The position numbers and the translations under genes were made by a program. This document shows positions 60,167 through 64,000 of a stretch of DNA of 64,000 nucleotides, one piece after another. The notes under the pieces are model-generated. The model saw only the letters and a list, made by a program, of their open reading frames with translations. It was not told the origin of the DNA and ran no database searches. Source of the DNA: an uncultured Collinsella sp. (GTDB lineage: Bacteria; Actinomycetota; Coriobacteriia; Coriobacteriales; Coriobacteriaceae); contig UQLD01000009.1 in the NCBI GenBank assembly GCA_900541855.1, positions 1-64,000 on the forward strand, read 5' to 3'. Position 1 is the first letter of the stretch, and every line of letters begins with the position of its first letter.

Positions 60167-61531
60167 ATGGCGATCACGCCCGCAGAAATCGCGGAAACCC
60201 GCGGCATGGTTGAGGAGCAGAACCTCGACATCAGGACCATCACCATGGGTGTTTCGCTCATGGGTTGCGGTGACGAGAACCTCGACCGCATGTGCACGAA
60301 GATCTACGACCACGTGACGCACACGGCTGAGCATCTGGTCGAGACCGCCGAGAACCTCGAGCGCGAGTACGGTATCCCCATCGTCAACAAGCGCGTTTCC
60401 GTCACCCCGGTGGCCCAGATCGCCGCGTGCTGCAAGGATGAGGACCTCACCCCCATCGCGCATGCCCTCGACCGCGCGGCCGAGACGCTCGGTATCGATT
60501 ACCTGGGCGGCTTCTCCGCGCTCGTCCAGAAGGGCATCGGCGACGCCGACCGCCGCGTTATCCAGTCCATTCCGCAGGCGCTCGCCACCACGAGCCGCGT
60601 CTGCTCCAGCGTCAACGTCGCCAGCCTGCGCGCCGGTATCAACATGGATGCCGTGCTCATGGCCGCCCAGACCATCATCGATGCCGCTAAACTCACGGCC
60701 GACCAGGATTCCGTCGGCGCTTCCAAGTTTGTCTGCTTTGCTAACATGGTCGAGGACTCCCCGTTTATGGCGGGCGCCGTCCACGGCGGTGGCGAGGCCG
60801 ACGCCGTCATCAACGTAGGCGTCTCGGGCCCCGGCGTTATGGCTGCTGCCTTGGAGACGCTCCCCGACTCCGCCTCGATGATGGAGGTTGCCGAGAAGAT
60901 CAAGCAGACCGCCTTTAAGATCACCCGTGCCGGCGAGCTCATGAGCCGCGAGGCCGCCCATCGTCTGGGGGTCGAGAAGGGCATTGTCGACCTGTCGCTG
61001 GCTCCCACGCCTGCCATCGGCGACTCCGTTGCCCGCATCCTCGAGATCATCGGCGTGGGCACCTGCGGTGGCCCGGGCACGACCTGCGCGCTCGCCATGC
61101 TCAACGATGCCGTCAAGAAGGGCGGCGTCATGGCCAGCTCCAGCGTGGGCGGTCTCTCGGGCGCCTTTATCCCCGTGTCCGAGGACGCCGGCATGATCGC
61201 CGCCGTCGAAGCCGGCGCGCTTTCGCTCGAGAAGCTCGAGGCCATGACCTGCGTGTGCTCCGTCGGCCTGGACATGATCGCCATCCCCGGCGACACCCCG
61301 GTCGAGACCATCGCCGGCATCATCGCCGACGAGATGGCCATCGGCGTTATCAACAATAAGACCACGGCCGTGCGCGTGATTCCCGCTATCGGCAAGGGCG
61401 TGGGCGACTGCGTTGAGTACGGTGGTCTGTTCGGCCGTGCGCCCATCATGCCGGTGAACCCCAACGCCGGCACCGTGCTTGCCCACCGCGGTGGACGCTT
61501 CCCGGCGCCGCTGAACTCGCTCAAGAACTAG
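60167..61531 (+). CDS. UPF0210 (PFL/DUF711) protein
   Basis: 454 residues from ATG 60167; AGGAG and AAGG lie upstream. Conserved segments: ETRGMVEEQNLDIRTITMG, GIPIVNKRVSVTPVAQIA, GGGEADAVINVGVSGPGV, VGTCGGPGTTCALAML and FGRAPIMPVNP. The protein is soluble. Function unknown in established work; it is often paired with an ACT-domain gene (UPF0237), which is not visible here. Confidence 0.92.
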   Translation: MAITPAEIAETRGMVEEQNLDIRTITMGVSLMGCGDENLDRMCTKIYDHVTHTAEHLVETAENLEREYGIPIVNKRVSVTPVAQIAACCKDEDLTPIAHALDRAAETLGIDYLGGFSALVQKGIGDADRRVIQSIPQALATTSRVCSSVNVASLRAGINMDAVLMAAQTIIDAAKLTADQDSVGASKFVCFANMVEDSPFMAGAVHGGGEADAVINVGVSGPGVMAAALETLPDSASMMEVAEKIKQTAFKITRAGELMSREAAHRLGVEKGIVDLSLAPTPAIGDSVARILEIIGVGTCGGPGTTCALAMLNDAVKKGGVMASSSVGGLSGAFIPVSEDAGMIAAVEAGALSLEKLEAMTCVCSVGLDMIAIPGDTPVETIAGIIADEMAIGVINNKTTAVRVIPAIGKGVGDCVEYGGLFGRAPIMPVNPNAGTVLAHRGGRFPAPLNSLKN

Positions 61532-61547
61532 CTGAGGGGTTCGGGCG

Positions 61548-61683
61548 GGGAGCCCCGGGGAGGGCAAATATATAAGGTCGCCTGCTCGGACAGTCCTGAC
61601 TCGCACGGAGAGCACATTAAGTGCTCTCCGGCTCGTGCGGAACTCGCGATCGACCTTATATATTTGCCCTCCCCGGGGCTCCC
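61548..61683. repeat. 33-bp-arm palindrome with internal hairpin
   Basis: A perfect inverted repeat: arms at 61548-61580 and 61651-61683, with core AGGGCAAATATATAAGGTCG and its complement. The 70-nt spacer has another inverted repeat, CGGAGAGCAC (61606-61615) and GTGCTCTCCG (61621-61630). It starts 16 bp after the UPF0210 stop. The arms mix G/C-rich ends with a TATATA core. Possibly a terminator, a cruciform, or a dispersed repeat. Confidence 0.9.
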
Positions 61684-61850
61684 GCACATCTCAACCTTGG
61701 CTGAGTTCTGTCCCATGTTGCAGTTGCTTCGCTCCTGCACCACTTGACTGGTGCGGCGGTTTGGCGTTGGAGCGGTTCTTTTTCTGATATATGCTGGTTG
61801 CGGCTCTTCTTTTGGGAGGAGTCGCTTTTTTGTTGCTAGGAGGTTGGCCC

Positions 61851-62738
61851 GTGGTTGATGGGGAGATTCGTTCTGAGCTGCTTGCTGCGGATTGGAATGG
61901 CGAATGGATGCGTCTGCAAGCTGATCGGCGGTGGGCTGATGATTCTTTTGAATGGGATAAGCGGGCTCGGCATTTTCGGCCGCTGGAGACTGCCCCTTAT
62001 GCTCGGGACTTTATGAAGCTGTTGGCGTTAAAGCCTGGTGAATCGGTGCTGGATATGGGGTGTGGGGCTGGGTCGATTGCTATTCCGCTTGCTCAGGCTG
62101 GGCATCCTGTGATTGCGGCTGATTTCTCCCCCGCCATGCTGGGCACGCTTGATGCTGGCATTGAGTACTATGAGCTCGAGGATCGCATTACGCCGCTTGA
62201 GCTTGCTTGGGATGATGATTGGGATTTGGTTGGACCGGTCGCGAAAGCGGTGGATATTGCCTTTGCCAGTCGGTCGGTTACGACGACCAATCTAAAAGGT
62301 GCGCTTGCCAAGCTTGACCGTGCGGCTCGTCGGCGTTGTGCTGTCACGATGGTCGCCAACTCCAGCCCGCGCTATGATCTGCACCTGATGAACGCCATCG
62401 GTGCCTCGGTTACCTGCAGTAATGGCTTTGTGTATGCTTTTAATATCCTCATTCAGATGGGTGCGCTGCCGCAGGTTACGTACTTTGAATCGCCTCGTCG
62501 CGACACCTTCGATAGCCTTGAGGCAGGTGTGGCGAATTTTTCCCGTATGCTCGAACATGGCAACGAGGATAAGATCGACCGCCTGCGCGATTACATCGCC
62601 CAGCACATGATCGAGAACCCCCATGCCGGTGAGCCGGGCTCCAAGGGCGTGCCGCAGGGGCGCTATATGCTCGATCATGTCCGCAAGGTTCGTTGGGCGT
62701 TTATTGCATGGGAGCCGGTCTCTGCGCCCCGCTCGTAG
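61851..62738 (+). CDS. class I SAM-dependent methyltransferase 4
   Basis: 295 residues from GTG 61851 with AGGAGG 7 nt upstream; an ATG at 61791 would add a hydrophobic leader but has no ribosome site. Motif I is SVLDMGCGAGSIAIPLAQAG, followed by HPVIAADFSPAML. Later segments RYDLHLMNAIGASVTCSNG and GKVRWAFIAWEP-like VRKVRWAFIAWEP belong to a clade I cannot name. The gene is visibly poorer in typical local codons than its neighbours, e.g. many GCT and GGT codons. Substrate unknown. Confidence 0.82.
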   Translation: MVDGEIRSELLAADWNGEWMRLQADRRWADDSFEWDKRARHFRPLETAPYARDFMKLLALKPGESVLDMGCGAGSIAIPLAQAGHPVIAADFSPAMLGTLDAGIEYYELEDRITPLELAWDDDWDLVGPVAKAVDIAFASRSVTTTNLKGALAKLDRAARRRCAVTMVANSSPRYDLHLMNAIGASVTCSNGFVYAFNILIQMGALPQVTYFESPRRDTFDSLEAGVANFSRMLEHGNEDKIDRLRDYIAQHMIENPHAGEPGSKGVPQGRYMLDHVRKVRWAFIAWEPVSAPRS

Positions 62739-62855
62739 CCTGTTCGCAGCCCGCACCGCCCACTCACTCGGCATCCGCATTCTTTTTGAACTGGGCAAAC
62801 GCGCTCCACACCGCGCCGTTCCTGCGCTATCGTGGGACAGCTCACGTAGATTAAG

Positions 62856-62870
62856 GCCCCGTCGCGGGGC
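62856..62870 (+). promoter_or_regulatory. GC hairpin in the yhbY leader
   Basis: GCCCCG (62856-62861) pairs with CGGGGC (62865-62870), loop TCG. It lies 27 bp before the yhbY start and could be a terminator of the methyltransferase gene or a leader structure. Confidence 0.35.
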
Positions 62871-62896
62871 GCCCCATACATAGAAAGCGAGAACCC

Positions 62897-63196
62897 ATGG
62901 CACTGACAGGAGCCCAGGTCAAGCAGCTTCGCAGCATGGCCCATCACCTCAACCCCGCCATCATCATCGGTAAGTCCGATGTCAACGAGGGCACCGTCGA
63001 GCAGACGGTCGCCTACCTGGAGAAGCACGAGCTCGTTAAATGCTCCGTGCTCGATGGCTCCAGTCTTTCCGCCCGCGAGGCCGCCGAAGAGCTCGCTGAG
63101 CGCTGCCACGCCGAAGTCGTCCAGGTCATCGGCCGCAAGTTCTCGCTGTATCGCGAGTCCTCGCGCAAGGACATCGAGAAGATCAAGCCCGTCTAA
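62897..63196 (+). CDS. yhbY: YhbY-type RNA-binding protein (CRS1-YhbY domain)
   Basis: 99 residues, one CRM domain: LTGAQVKQLRSMAHHLNPA, IIGKSDVNEGTVEQT, and VVQVIGRKFSLYRES with the GxxG-like loop. Associates with the pre-50S ribosomal subunit in E. coli. Monocistronic, with a strong terminator 38 bp downstream. Confidence 0.94.
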   Translation: MALTGAQVKQLRSMAHHLNPAIIIGKSDVNEGTVEQTVAYLEKHELVKCSVLDGSSLSAREAAEELAERCHAEVVQVIGRKFSLYRESSRKDIEKIKPV

Positions 63197-63233
63197 GAGT
63201 CAATGATCCGGCGAGCCAACACATAGCAAGCTT

Positions 63234-63268
63234 ACGGGTGCCCAAGTACTTCGGGCGCCCGTTTTTTA
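63234..63268 (+). terminator. yhbY terminator
   Basis: ACGGGTGCCC (63234-63243) and GGGCGCCCGT (63253-63262), one G-U pair, loop 9 nt, followed by six T. It also overlaps the end of the convergent regulator gene. Confidence 0.92.
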
Positions 63269-64000
63269 TCGCTCGACCAGCACGCGATTGAGCCGTCCCT
63301 CCACCAAGCGCTCGTATAGACGCCGCGTCTCGGGCTCGGGCACGCCATTGACCTGCTCCCTCAGATGGTGCATATGCCCGCTGTACAGCTCGACGATATC
63401 GCGCCGCCGCCCCGCCGCACCGTAGACGCGCATGGCGCAGCGCACCATATCCTCACGCGCTGTCTCCTGTCGAAGCCCCGACTCTGCCAGCCAAATCGCC
63501 GACTGCAGATCGTTTTCTTCTAGAGCGGCATTTGCTCCCTTAATCATGCAATCGATGTACTTTGACTGCATAATGCGTCGCATGCGCAAAAAGTAGGTGG
63601 GATTACAGCCATTGGGAACATACAGCGGTCCGGCATAAAGCTGCTCAATCTTAAGGCACAGCTCAACTAAATGGGGCCCGCGCGCACCCGTGCGATTTCC
63701 CAAAACCTCGCGGCTTATCTGGTCAAACAGCCGTACATCGGTCTTGACGTAGTCGCCATTGAGTCCGATGCATTCATTTTGGATGAGCACACACGACTTG
63801 CCATCCGGCGTCGGCCCCAAAGCCGACCGCAAGCGCGATATCGTCGAGTACAGGTTATTGCGGGCGCTATTGAACTCGGCATGGGGCCACAGCTCCATGG
63901 CCAGCGTCTCACGATCGACGAGCGCATCCATGCCCAGTGCAAGCCGCTCGGCAAGTGTCGCCGCCTTCTTGCGGCGCCACATTTTGTCCGTGATGGGAAA
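63266..64000 (-). CDS. BTAD-type (SARP-like) regulator, N-terminus outside window
   Basis: The frame is open to the right edge (FPITDKMWRRKKAATLAERL), so the start lies outside. A winged-helix segment of the OmpR/SARP type is seen in ETLAMELWPHAEFNSARNNL and YSTISRLRSALG. It is followed by a bacterial transcriptional activation (BTAD) helical-repeat domain: LYAGPLYVPNG, GANAALEENDLQSAIWLA, REDMVRCAMRVYGAAGRRRD. No ATPase domain is in the visible part. Confidence 0.85.
   Translation of the reverse strand, partial: FPITDKMWRRKKAATLAERLALGMDALVDRETLAMELWPHAEFNSARNNLYSTISRLRSALGPTPDGKSCVLIQNECIGLNGDYVKTDVRLFDQISREVLGNRTGARGPHLVELCLKIEQLYAGPLYVPNGCNPTYFLRMRRIMQSKYIDCMIKGANAALEENDLQSAIWLAESGLRQETAREDMVRCAMRVYGAAGRRRDIVELYSGHMHHLREQVNGVPEPETRRLYERLVEGRLNRVLVER

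Noticed and set aside
57953..61687. 1244-codon open frame on the minus strand
   Set aside because: Antisense to metH and UPF0210 with low-complexity Gly/Asp/His/Val sequence typical of shadow frames.
61791..61850. Hydrophobic leader before methyltransferase 4
   Set aside because: No ribosome site in front of the ATG at 61791, whereas GTG 61851 has AGGAGG.
1..64000. CRISPR arrays, insertion sequences, rRNA
   Set aside because: No spacer-repeat series, no intact transposase and no rRNA were seen. The 19-bp repeats at 11866 have only three adjacent units and no spacers.

Overview
The window looks like a chromosome segment from a gut Coriobacteriia actinobacterium, most likely Collinsella or a close relative. 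This is inferred from the GC-rich codon use, a type III glutamine synthetase, a mannose-family PTS run by a LevR-type PRD regulator, an LAxTG (rather than LPxTG) wall-anchor signal, a LuxR-type regulator beside a large Tat surface protein, and a fused MurT-GatD enzyme. No 16S gene or other direct taxonomic marker is present.

Layout. 0-7 kb: the end of an OmpR-type response regulator, its histidine kinase, a LuxR-type regulator and a 1455-residue Tat-exported wall-anchored protein. 7-12 kb: a divergent type IIA topoisomerase pair (B then A subunit), then the wreck of an AAA ATPase gene preceded by 19-bp tandem repeats. 12-24.5 kb: an accessory redox island with a flavodoxin-type reductase, a TetR regulator whose C-terminus seems frameshifted, three consecutive class M sirtuin-like genes, an alpha/beta hydrolase with a decarboxylase-cupin fusion, MerR and LysR regulators, two aldo/keto reductases and an iron alcohol dehydrogenase. 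Flavodoxin, GyrI-like and ATPase gene fragments are scattered through it. 24.5-27.7 kb: a ToxN/AbiQ-like protein and a small methyltransferase operon behind metal-regulator-like palindromes; its last gene carries two in-frame TAG codons.

27.7-35.3 kb is a fructan-type sugar locus on the minus strand: LevR-type regulator, EIIB, EIIC, EIID, EIIA, a GH172 hydrolase and a ROK fructokinase. 36-48 kb is mostly housekeeping: guaA, ansA, an XRE regulator divergent from a HAD-like fragment, a DUF1648 membrane protein, ychF, a four-cluster ferredoxin-like protein, a glycerol dehydrogenase with an internally deleted paralogue, and an iron alcohol dehydrogenase. 46-50.5 kb holds two helical-repeat proteins and the MurT-GatD fusion. 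50.5-53.2 kb holds tRNA-Glu, a nested inverted-repeat element of about 320 bp and glnN. 53.6-60.1 kb is the methionine-methyl block metF, the MetH activation protein and metH, with a visibly AT-richer C5-methyltransferase/DUF4928 restriction-modification pair wedged between them. The right end has a UPF0210 gene, a 33-bp-arm palindrome, a methyltransferase, yhbY and a partial BTAD regulator.

The strongest candidates for something undescribed are the triple class M sirtuin operon, the nested inverted-repeat element next to tRNA-Glu, and the 33-bp-arm palindrome at 61.6 kb. All functional statements come from reading motifs and gene order; no database search was run.
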